DNA from: Meandrina meandrites
Lineage: Eukaryota > Cnidaria > Anthozoa > Scleractinia > Meandrinidae
Assembly: GCA_963693305.1 (NCBI GenBank)
Contig: OY855912.1
Location: 9,527,001 to 9,591,000, forward strand
DNA length: 64,000 nucleotides
Reading direction: 5' to 3'
The translations under genes were made by a program, and so were the position numbers. Of this stretch, positions 16,105-26,177 are shown piece after piece. The notes under the pieces were generated by a model. The model searched no databases. It was not told where the DNA came from and was given only the letters and a program-made list of their open reading frames with translations. Position 1 is the stretch's first letter; the number at the start of each line of letters is the position of its first letter.

Positions 16105-16267
16105 AGTAGTAATATCGGAGTCTGACTAAAACTACCGAGCAGCTCCCACCTTTTCCTATGACGTGACTAGTAGGAAGGGGTTTATCCCCTGAGTACTAGT
16201 CTCGGAAATAGGAAAAATTAGGTGGGTGCGCCCGAGGTGGTTTTAGTCAGACTCCGATATTACTACT
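16105..16267. repeat. 163-bp imperfect palindrome at the right end of the Polinton
   Basis: The first 28 bases (starting AGTAGTAATATCGGAGTCTG) are exactly repeated in inverted form at 16240-16267. The arms stay partly complementary inwards, ending in a central hairpin, GACTAGTA...TACTAGTC around GGGGTTTATCCCC. The outer end begins AG on the reverse strand, as Polinton ends do. It is either the element's terminal repeat, folded on itself, or a small inverted-repeat transposon sitting at the end; the junction with host repeat at 16268 favours the first. Confidence 0.7.
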
Positions 16268-16445
16268 CCTTTTGTAACGAGGTCCCCGGTATAACGAACG
16301 ATTGAAACTGTATTGGCTTCAGCCTGGCCAAAGTTACTAACAACTGTAGAAAGACAGCCCTGGCATGACATTTTCCATTCCGTTTGCACTTTGTTTATAT
16401 ACCGGGGTTTAACAGTACCTCGATCTCTTCACTGTCTTTCGAAAA
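16268..16445. repeat. host repeat copy interrupted by the Polinton
   Basis: CCTTTTGTAACGAGGTCCCC and the following roughly 150 bases match 28598-28765, which continues upstream to CAGTGGAACTCCGATTTAAT. The 5' part is missing here exactly where the Polinton ends. Tigger/pogo-like termini are suggested by the CAGTGGAAC start; this is tentative. Confidence 0.6.
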
Positions 16446-16770
16446 TGTGACAAGGAAATGTTTACAACACTACACGTCACGTCGTGGCTACTTGAAATGG
16501 CAACATTCTTTTTTTTAAAATGGACACGACTTGAGCTGCTTATGATTAACTTTGGGCCTGATTTGAACGAGAGCTTAAAATACTCAAGGACACTGTAAAG
16601 ACAAAGATGGCGGAAAGAAAGAAAAAGAAAAGATGGCGGCAGCGAACTGAACAGGTTTTTTGGGACAACGCGCTTCCGTCTGTTTTTGTATCTTTGTACA
16701 TTTTTAAAGTCGCCTTATGTTAGTCATCAATGCAACTTAATTTGACTCTTTATTTCAGATCCGAGCTGCT
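16446..16770 (+). repeat. relic copy of the PLAC8-gene 5' region
   Basis: About 16500-16760 matches 29228-29475, the 5' intron upstream of the second PLAC8-like gene: GACACGACTTGAGCTG, GGGCCTGATTTGAACGAGAG and two AAGATGGCGG motifs recur in order. The coding exon is not present after it. Confidence 0.6.
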
Positions 16771-18150
16771 TATGCTTCAGTCAATTAAAATCCCTACCCT
16801 CCGCTCCCCGGGACTTGGGAGATCAAACGCGGCCAAAGCCGGGATTTTACCCTCAATTTATAACAACGCGCTGGCCCCGAGTGGGGTGGGGCCGGGGGGG
16901 GGGGGGGGGGGGAATTAGCAAAACGGGTGTGTAACCGGAGCCATGGAGCGGTGTTTCAACAGCGCACTTTCGTCATCGACGATAGCGTGGATTTAACATC
17001 TAATTTTCATTTCTTGATCAAGTTGCAGAAAAAAATGTTACTTTTCATCGTTGATCAAGTCGTAGTGTATTAAGAACCTTTTCATTGTTGACCAAGCTCC
17101 ACATAAGTCACATAAGTACAGTGGCATAATGCAAAGCTATAAAACGGAATTTGTAAAAACGTCTTACCCAAGGAACATCCAGAGGACGCGTACTGTTAAG
17201 CTGTTTAGGGTATATTGCCCATATTTTTCTCTGATTTCGAAAAAAAAACTGTTACAAAAGTTTCCATAACCATATGAAATCGACCTTATTTTAAGACGCG
17301 CACTAGCTATCCCGGAAACTTGAGTGAGCTTGAAAACTGCGGTTGGCCATTCGTTTCAAAATTATGACATTCTGCACGTGGGTTTTCTGCCGGGTATACT
17401 TGACTATACTTGTTTATATCCGTTACGTACGGGCTTTTATCCAATATATACAGCCATTTCTATCGCGTATACACCTAATTGAAGAAACATTGAAGAAACA
17501 TTGAAAAGCATAAACCATGAACGATAAGACCGAATGGGATTCTGGGTATACAGCATTAGTAAGCTGAGCAATATTCCATTTATTGATAATCAAGATATTT
17601 TCTTCTTTTGAAGCCTCGAAAGCATGATTTATGCAACCTGTCTTTTTATAATGTTTACTCTGTCACAGGCAACGATTATTTTTTTCCGTCGTCAATTAGG
17701 TGTATACGCGTATTTAAAGACGCGTATATATTCATAGCCAGCACCGCCTCTATATGCGCAATAAAAACCCGTATACATGTAGCCTGCGAATACAGCCGCC
17801 TCTCATTCGCTCCCGCTACTACACGTTTCGCACGTAGTAGCGGGAGCGAATGAGAGGCGGCTGGGTACATGCGTACCTGCATGTACGTGTGGTTCGGATC
17901 TTCTCGCTATAAGCTGGCACGAAAAGTGCCTCTAACCGGATAGGCTCCATGATGACAACGAAAAGTTCCATGGCAATGAAAAGCAAACATGGCGGCGATT
18001 TTCAAATTCGATAATCTCTTGTCATGACCTTTATTATCTTGAATATTTGTACCTGCTGACCTGCAACGCGCAACGGAACTTTTGGAGATGGTTCTCGTTC
18101 CTTGACTGACTTCAAGATTATATCCACATGCTGATTGCAACATGGCAAAA
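16770..18150 (+). repeat. left arm of a large inverted repeat
   Basis: Blocks here match 24060-24575 in reverse orientation, for example TCAATTAAAATCCCTACCCT near 16780, the GTACGGGCTTTTATCC stretch near 17426, and GCACGAAAAGTGCCTCTAAC near 17917. The left arm carries extra sequence (about 16810-17330), including a G-run at 16894-16912, that the right arm lacks. No gene seen. Confidence 0.6.
17793..17863. repeat. perfect 30-bp hairpin
   Basis: CAGCCGCCTCTCATTCGCTC and the next ten bases are exactly inverted at 17834-17863 around an 11-base loop. It is absent from the matching right arm at about 24260-24300, so it was gained or lost after the duplication. Confidence 0.8.
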
Positions 18151-18616
18151 AACTTCATAGAATAAGATTTAAAAATCTCATTCTGTTTCTTAGAAATTCC
18201 AACTATGTGACTAATGTATACCCGGGGTGTATAAAAATTTCGTCTCGCGTACAAATTTCTTTTAAGCATTCAGTTAACTACTGTTAGATCACAGTTTTGC
18301 ATTTATTTATACTGCTTATGAAAACAAATCAGCCTGCGGTATGTTCTTAGCGTGTTCCTAAAATTTTGGTAAATCCCAGACTCAACGTTCTTATAAATCA
18401 AAGGCCCTTTGGGCTGTCTCGTGTCAGTCAAAACGAGATTAAAATATACTTTACTAAATAGTTATTACAAAAGTAAATGTTTTGCTAGGCCGCAAAAAGT
18501 TTGTATGTTATTTACGCTTGCAATATTTACAGGGAGTTCATTAAAGACTTTCGCGCCACTAAAAAATAGATGTTCTTGGAAATTTTACCATACCCGGGGA
18601 TAGGGAAAGCAGAGAC

Positions 18617-19885
18617 GGGGGAACATTTTGCTGGGATAATATTTAGTCTTCTTTTTCCATACGCGGGAAATAAAAATGGCGAACAGGCGGGAAAACAAAA
18701 TGACAGAACACATATTATTTATGATTTTTACCAAAAAACGTCCGTCCTCTCTATTTCCAACGCAAACTGAACGCAAGAGGGATTGAGCGTTACTCGAAGC
18801 ACTCGTCCCCCACTTCACCTCCTTGTGCCGACGTTTTGCGCTGTTTTCCATTTCTTTTGTTATTTATTGCCCGTTTTTAACGATCAAAGAACAATATCAG
18901 AAATAAGAGTATTTCATGCATGTTTCTTGTGACGAAAACGCTGAAAATAGAAATGCCGATATGTTTGTAACGAACGTTTTACACTGCACAAACCCAGGCA
19001 AATAGCATTCCCAAGGTAAATAATACCAAGGTAAACTCACCGCGGGAATACGTTACCGAGGCGTTTGCGGTCACACACTTAACACTTTACCAAGGTCAAT
19101 TTTTCATACTGTTTTCGGCGTGAAATGCGAAAATGGGTAATTCGAGGGTGCTTGCTTAGCATCATCTCGCTTTTATTATTTATACTCTTTCGACAGTCCT
19201 CTACTGCTTTGTTATGTCAGTATTTCAGACAGCGAAGAAATAGAAGGCGAAGACTCCGTTTATATAAATTTCTTTGTTGGATTTTTCTAAACCTTGAGAT
19301 GAAATCGAAATAGATATAAGAAAACGCACTATAGATCTTCCTTGACTAGTGTTGTATTTAAACGCCAAATTTCCAAAAAAAATAGCATTTACTTACAAAT
19401 CAGCAAGCCATCAAGCCATGATTCTAAGAAAGACCACGTTTTTGCTGCCTTGAACACGCAAAGTTGACCTCAGGAAATCTAAACCGCACGCCATCATATT
19501 TAATTTCAAATGCGTATCTTTGAGGTTTGCCTCACGATTGGTCATTTTATCTTGGGGTACTTGGAAAACCTACCTATTTGCCTCGGTAACTTTCATGGGC
19601 GATTCTTTTGTTCTTTTTCACACCGCCATAAATTTACCTTGGGGGAACATTTTGCTGAGATAATTTTTAGTCTTTTTTTTCATAAGCGGGAAATAAAAAT
19701 GGCGAATAGACCATGAAAATGACAAAACACTCGGCAAAACAAAATTACAAAGCACGCGGAAAAACAAAATGACAGAGCACATATTATTTATGATATTTAC
19801 CAAAAAAACGTCCTCTCTATTTATGAGTTTCCCGAGGTAAAGAGCCCTTTTACCATGTTAAAAGGACGATGTGTAACCGCAACTA
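18617..19885 (+). repeat. pair of direct repeats about 1 kb apart
   Basis: GGGGGAACATTTTGCTG through ACATATTATTTATGA occurs at 18617-18757 and, with an internal expansion, at 19639-19815. The DNA between contains short repeated CCAAGGTAAA motifs. No coding potential recognised. 18150-18616 and 19886-20151 hold nothing I can name. Confidence 0.55.
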
Positions 19886-20155
19886 TATAAATTTGACACA
19901 CTACACTATTAACCTATTCCGTACTTGAAACCCTACACCGCTACACAGATCAAGCAATTTGTTCCAGTCAAATTTTGTTAATTACATTTTATGCTGTTAC
20001 GAAAAAACTTTCCGTAAAGATTCTCAAAATCCCGCTCCGGCTCTTTCTTGAAATTCCCGCTTACCGCTCCTGTTTTCAGCTCCCATCCTGGCCGAATATC
20101 ACCACATCTTCTTATCTGGGTTACTTAGCGTGAGGTCTGTCTTTGATCTTGTTAA

Positions 20156-22491
20156 AGGGCAACTCTTGGGAAATTTACCCCAATTTTTTTTTATTTTTTC
20201 TATAAGTTGTTTATAGCAACAGGAATCTTTAGAAGGTAAAATTTTAAAGATATCGGCCAAAATGAATTTACTACGAATTTTCTTTTACGCCAATTTGGCA
20301 GCCATCTTGAAAACGTTCGGATTTTGGTACGTCACGTGATGCTACGTCACAGGTGTGGAAGGCAGATTTGCTTTTGCATGCTTCTGATAAGAGGAAAACA
20401 CACCAAGCGTCTCTTCATAAATGAGAATGACAAGGAGAGAAAGACCCTATGCTGTTCAATGATGTCCAAGATAAAAAAGGTAGTGTTTCAGTGCTTAAAT
20501 ATGAAAGGAAATAAACTTTAAAAGGGTAAATCATGTGTCGTGAAACGAAACAAATCCGTCAGATTGGTCGGCCTTCTAAGGTCAGCAAATGTACATAGCT
20601 TTATAATACGATGCATCCTCTCTTGCACCATATCGTGATAAAGATGCCTTTTGTCTGGAGTAGATAGTAAATTGAAAAGGGTCTGCGAGTGCTGACTCCC
20701 ATAATTTGTCAGAAATCTCTTCATTTATGAGCAGGAATACTGGGCCTCTATATGTCCTATATGTAAGCGAAATCCACGCGTTCGGAAACAGACCGATATA
20801 TTTTGATTCTGTTGTTGAGAAATTTGTAGCCACCCTCAGATTTCTCCTGCTGTTAATTGGCAAAATAGAAAGCAATTCCCACCAGCAAATGTAGTGTTTC
20901 TTTGAAGTATATGCCTTCGAAAGGCGCGCGTGATTTGCGTGCAGGTCAGTGCTGCGCAATAAGAAGCCACTACCCCGCGCGCTAGCAGAGGCGCTCTCGC
21001 GGGATATAAAATTATACGAAGAAATGGGGAATCAAATATAAAACAATATCCGGATAACTAAGAGAAGAAGTGTTGCGTGAAGTACTTATTCTGTGATTCC
21101 TTTTGAGAAACAATTGTTGTAAATTAGGCAACTCCCCTGGGGTGTAGCATAAAACCCGGGTATGAAAGCGTGTTACGCTCTTTCCCTTCACCCTCCCCAG
21201 CCTGACCACGAAACAGTTTCGTGCGCAGATTCAAGCAGATGTCAGTTGACGAGATAACTAAAGGAAAACATGCCAAATGTTGTAAGACACGAAGAGCGCA
21301 ACGACCATTTCAAAATGCAAACCATGAATTAAAACGCAAGCAAACGCGAAAGTAATAAGGAGCCAGACACAGCACAATTTTCGATTTATATATAAAAACA
21401 TGACAACTTAATTATACCGATAAATATAAAATCACGCAGGGTCGTGTAATAGTCCCGGTGGCAGTAATCAGTTTACAAAATCATTCTCAGTACAGTTTTA
21501 CGCATACAAGCACGAACAACATTGAACAAACTTTCCTCGAGGCAAGTTGTTTCAACTACAGAAAGCGCAAACTCCCTTCTCCCAACAAAGAAGTGAAGAG
21601 ACCCAGCAGAGTTTTGTCCACATTTAATTGCAAGCCTGTGTATGTTCTAGATAAAATCTGCCGCAGAATTTCGGATAGTCTAGTTTCGGTAGGTGGCATT
21701 TCGCCGGCAGAATTCTTCGTTTTCGAGCAGAATTTAGAAAAATCGGTAACACAAAAGAGACAAAGAATTTAACTTGCGTTTCTGTATTTGCAAGCTTTCA
21801 AACGCATAAGATAGATAGTGTACATTAGGCTGAAGCTCAAAAGGTCAAAAGCTATTGTGATAAACATGAGCAAAAATATTTGAAGACCGAATATAAACAA
21901 CAAAATGCAGCAAACAGTTTGGTTGTATAAAAGCATGTTTAATTAAGCTTCTCGCGTACATGCAAATAATAACAAGGCTTTTCAGGTTTGACTTAGCTCA
22001 CAAACAACTGGCCAAGGTAATAGAGAAAGAAACTGTACATTTAGGACTTCAATTCACTCACCATTCGTCGCCGTCGGCGGTGAGGAGGTTCGATATTTTA
22101 CTCCCTTTCTCTCTCTCGCTGTTTTTCCCTGGAGGCTCAAAACGCCAGGGTTGAAATACCATAGAAGGTTCTTAATTATCCCCTGACATATCCCCTCCTA
22201 TAGCTCTCTAAAAATCAGTGGAGTCGCTAGCAGAAGTTGAGCTCTCACTGCAAGAATTTGAGTCAGCCATGTTCGTGACTTGTTGCGGTTCCACACCTGT
22301 GACGTATCACATCTCGTGATCATAATCGAAGCATTCATGGCGAAATGTCACAAAAGCGGTAAAATACGAAGTTTTATGTTAAAATTAACCGGTAAAAAAG
22401 CTTCTGAATTCAATTTTTTTGCTTCCTGTGTAATTTTGGAAACATTCGGAAGCTTTTACTGAAATATAGTTTTCTAGCCAAGAGTTGCCCT
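20156..22491. mobile_element. 2.3-kb TTAA-flanked DNA transposon (Kolobok-like), non-autonomous
   Basis: The ends AGGGCAACTCTTGG and CCAAGAGTTGCCCT are inverted, and TTAA flanks both sides (20152-20155 and 22492-22495). TTAA target sites with AGG... ends fit the Kolobok superfamily; piggyBac is the alternative. No transposase ORF is visible inside. The longest frame, 104 residues at 21458-21772, has no recognised domain. The subterminal parts are AT-rich. Confidence 0.75.
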
Positions 22492-22659
22492 TTAACTTTT
22501 GAGATGTTTGTACGATAAGTCAAGTTTAAGGCTTTTTTTAGCCCCCTAATGCAGCCGACTTAAAATGATTTTATCTCAGCGTACTGATAAACATTTCTCG
22601 ATGATCACCAATTCTACTGGGAAGAAGCATGCCGTCGCCTCGGTCTTCACTTGCAAGTG

Positions 22660-23170
22660 ATGTCGAAGTACTTGCTACGGCAAACACAAAACGAAAAACC
22701 TCGCGTTAAGTCTGCTGACAGGACTGAGAAAGAAACGCACGGACTTCTTGAAGCGTGGGCCCCCAAATTCAGTAAGCTGTGGGGAGTTTCACAAAGAAAA
22801 AAAATAAAAATCTGGAACGGTATCTATTCTTCGTATAAAGAAAGGTGTCCAGAAAGCCAGAGAATGCTACAGCAGAATCTAGAGAACGAGTTCAAGCAGT
22901 TCAAACAGCGATCTCGCTCGACTGGAGAAGATGGAATTTAGAAAATTAAAGAAGGCTTCCCCTATTTCAACATCCTGAGTAAAGAAAGGCGAGAAAGTAC
23001 GACTCTAGACTGGCATGCAGAGTTCTTTTATTGAAATGTGTGAAAAGAGTATGGAACAGGACAATGCAAGATTTGAACGATCAGCTGAAATGTTCCGTGA
23101 CGCACAGAGCAGGCAAAAGGAACAAACAAACGCCATAGTTGACATTTTTAAAGATTTAGCATCAAAATAA
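22660..23170 (+). pseudogene. relic Myb/SANT-like gene of a PIF/Harbinger element
   Basis: The frame from 22660 reads LLEAWAPKFSKLWGVSQRKK, like a Myb/SANT-type DNA-binding fold, to an in-frame TAG at 22939. The same frame continues with KIKEGFPYFNILSKERRES, and after a frame change near 23030 comes a coiled tail (NARFERSAEMFRDAQSRQKE) ending at 23170. PIF/Harbinger transposons carry such a gene beside the transposase. One stop and one frame break mark it as dead. Confidence 0.5.
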
Positions 23171-23279
23171 TTGTCTTTATCTAATCGTTTATCTTCTGTT
23201 ATTGAAACGATACATACAATTGTTGTGCAAAACTCACGTAGCAATCATAGTCTTTTTTAGGATGCTCGTTTTTTGTCCA

Positions 23280-23495
23280 ACCTTTTTCAACGCAATTCTC
23301 CAACGAACTTTCAACATGCCAAATGCGTAGCGCACCGAACTTTAGGTTTTAAACTTTCTCTGCTCATGAGTCAGGCGTCCTCTGTGCGGGTAGGGTTTCA
23401 CTAGCCAGTTCGTTAGTGAATAGGCACTGTCGCCAGCTAAAAGGGGCCTTATTTCTGTTCCATTTATATTGCTTGTTGGACCATTAAGAATTTGT
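23280..23495 (-). pseudogene. PIF/Harbinger transposase fragment
   Basis: On the minus strand one frame reads PLLAGDSAYSLTNWLVKPYP followed by LTHEQRKF, the region around a catalytic Asp of DDE_Tnp_4 transposases, then hits a stop. It is convergent with the Myb-like relic just upstream, as expected for one decayed Harbinger element spanning about 22.5-23.5 kb. Confidence 0.55.
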
Positions 23496-24059
23496 GTTCG
23501 CTGCAAGTTCGTAAATCAAACATTCTTTCCTAATTGTCTCAATCTTTCCATTTAAAAAATGTACAAAAATTTCATCTAATAAAACTGCTCAAATTTAATA
23601 CGTCTCTCACTGCTTAACATTCTACGCCGTGATTTTCTGTTCAACTAAAAAGCCATTTATAATAAACACTCCCAACCGACAAACGATTAATTACAATGAA
23701 CCAGCAGAAAAGCAAAAAACTTTCAATGCAGCAATATTTTTGAACTCCTACTTATAAACAAAAATTATTTGTTCTTTCACAACACGCACAAAATCCGGCG
23801 GCCTCACAAAGCAAATCTTGACATGGCGGGAAAAATATTGACATGGCGGGAAAATTCCGCGGCCTCACAAAGCAAACGCGCATGGAATGCACCTTGGAAT
23901 GCACTTTCTCCCCCTCGCATATTCTCGTGTCGTCATGACAACGTCATGACGACACGAGACAAAAAGGCTCATAAAAAAAGAGTGTATTCTGTCAACGTTT
24001 GCTTGATTATCTCTCAACGACTCGACCAAACGACGAACAGAATCCACAGCAACCTTGAA
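23496..24059. other. gene-free stretch with short repeats
   Basis: Contains GACATGGCGGGAAAA twice (23820 and 23842) and a 17-bp-arm palindrome at 23923-23959 (CTCGTGTCGTCATGAC / GTCATGACGACACGAG). No gene seen. Confidence 0.5.
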
Positions 24060-24575
24060 GGCGGACCATAAGGCATGTTGAGATCAGAGTGTGGATAAAA
24101 TCTTGAAAAGTCAGTCAAAAAACGAGAAACAGTCTCCAAAGGTTCCGTTGTAGGACAGCAGGAACTTTTCGTTACCATCATACATAGAGCCTATCCGGTT
24201 AGAGGCACTTTTCGTGCCAGCTTATACCGAGACGATCCGAACCCCGCATGTACGCGCATTTTAGCACGCGTAAACGTGGGCCCTTGCAGGTACGCATGAA
24301 TACGGGTTTTAACATTGCGTATATAGAGGCGGTGTTTATTATGGATTTATACGCGTCTTTAAATACGCGTATATACGCAATAGAAATGGTTGTATATATG
24401 GGATAAAAGCCCGTACGTAACGGATATAAAACCCCCCGGCAGAAAAACCCATGTACACGATGTCATAATTTTGAAACGAATGGCGAACCATAGTATTTTG
24501 CGAAACTCCTTGACCCCAGGGTCAGGTAAATAAGCGGTGTGTCGGAGGGTCGGGATTTCAATCGACCGAAGCATT
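24060..24575 (-). repeat. right arm of the large inverted repeat
   Basis: Reverse-complement match to blocks in 16770-18150, with the order of blocks conserved. It ends about 1.6 kb upstream of the first PLAC8-like gene. Confidence 0.6.
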
Positions 24576-26177
24576 ACAGACGTTACAGAAGCGTTTGATT
24601 GATCTCCGTGCTTACTGCCAGGTAGGAATTTTTGACTGCACCCTGCTTCTAAATGAATAGTTATTGGGATATAACGTAGTTATCTTAAGCTGTAGCAACT
24701 AATTGTCATATGTCCGTGTTAAGCTAAGTGTCTAAAATACAGCTTGGCTCATGCCTTTGTTTTGGAGAGTTGGAGCGCTTTACACTTAGATACTTCGATC
24801 GGAGCTTTGCATCGCCTGTGTTAGTCAATTATCGTTTTTTTTTTTCGAAACCTAATAGTGAAAGCAGTTGTAAGCCACGCTCGTTTTATTCCTCGGGACT
24901 TGAAAAAAGTGATTGATCACGCATCGGGATGTGTGTTGGTGCGGTAACAAGTCCTTTGCATTTTACTGTTACTAGTTATTCGCTGTTGGGTTGTTTATGT
25001 TCCTTTTCACAGGCAGGATCAACTATTTTGATGTCATAAATTCTATTGTATCAGTCTAGACCCCTGTAGCTCTCGAGGAGGCCTTCAGATTAGGGTAGAG
25101 AAGATTCAAAATCGTGGTGTTTTTATCTTAAATATTTTCACTGGGTCGTGAAGAGTAGCACATACGGTATATTAAAATCTTGACGCAATATTTTTCCCTA
25201 TCGCTCGCTCCTCAAACATTGCGCTCACTGCGTAACATATGTATTGTTCTCTTCCTTTTTAAACGGTCACGAAAAAACTTATTTGACTGATTTTCGTTAA
25301 GTCATCGCGCTTCTCTTTACAAATTGATTTCGAAAGATTAAAACTGCGTTTTTTGCTCCAATGAACGGAATGAGGATGGCAAAGGCTTTTGAAGGTCAAC
25401 AAACCATGGCAGTGATTAATTTTCTAGTCGTGTCCTACATGTAGCTCACAGCGAGGCCTTCGGATGAGGGTCGAGAAGATTCAAAATCGTAATGTTTCCA
25501 CTGGTCGTGGAGAGTAGCACGTAGGGGGTTATTAAAATCCTCACGCAATATGAATCACGTATCGCTCGCTCCTCATACAGACCCCACACAATGCATTCAA
25601 TGCGTAACATACGAAACATATAAGCCCTGTTCTTGTATTCGGCCGGGAGCGTAGCCAGGATTTTCCAGAGGAACGCACAATTTTCCGAATCCCCCTACGA
25701 CCCCATTCCTCCCTTCCTCTCGAGCCCAAATGTTTTTTTTTTCACGTGCTTTGTGTTCCTTGCTAACCAATGGATACAAAGACGACTAATCGACGGCGTT
25801 CGCTGTACCTCGGCAGTGCACGAACCTACCTTCACGAAGTTCATTGTTTCTAGAAGCGATAGGTGTTTAGGAACACTACTAAAATCCTCACGCAATAGGA
25901 AGATTTACACTGGTAAATGTTGTTATTTTGCTTTATATAATACTTTTATGAATCAGGCAATTCCAGTAGTGCCCATTTCCCCCCCCCCCCCCCCCCCCCC
26001 CCCTCTCCCGGGCTAACCTCAGGAGAATTAGCAATTTTTTAAATAAGAAAATGCAAATTCAGTATGGCAGTTTTACATTAAAGGTGCCCTTCCGCCGAAA
26101 GAAACTGGCAAAATATTAACTTTTCATGCCTGAACGCTAGGAATACTCTACAGAGTTTGAAATAACTTCATTTGAAC
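24576..26177. repeat. upstream region of PLAC8-like gene 1 with a direct repeat
   Basis: A segment containing GAAGATTCAAAATCGT, AGAGTAGCAC and ATCGCTCGCTCCTC occurs at about 25075-25260 and again at 25447-25625. A run of 25 C lies at 25979-26003. A donor-like CCAG/GTAGGAAT near 24621 could end a 5' UTR exon, but this is not certain. Confidence 0.5.

Larger units (their letters stand above)
1..16267. mobile_element. Polinton/Maverick (adintovirus-like) element, left end outside window
   Basis: The block carries the full core set known for Polintons: protein-primed DNA polymerase B, retroviral-type integrase, FtsK/HerA-type packaging ATPase, adenovirus-type cysteine protease, double jelly-roll major capsid protein and penton-type minor capsid protein. 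All large ORFs are open, apart from the missing ATG of the protease. The right end is placed at 16267 because a palindrome ends there and sequence matching a host repeat at about 28598 begins at 16268. The left terminus, its terminal repeat and possibly further genes are not in the window. Members of this group can be integrated transposons, viruses, or both; activity here is unknown. Confidence 0.93.

Noticed and set aside
20582..20959. 125-residue minus-strand ORF inside the TTAA-flanked transposon
   Set aside because: No domain, no transposase-like residues and composition typical of chance frames.
25633..26016. 127-residue ORF ending in a Pro run
   Set aside because: The Pro run is the C homopolymer at 25979-26003; there is no conserved feature.
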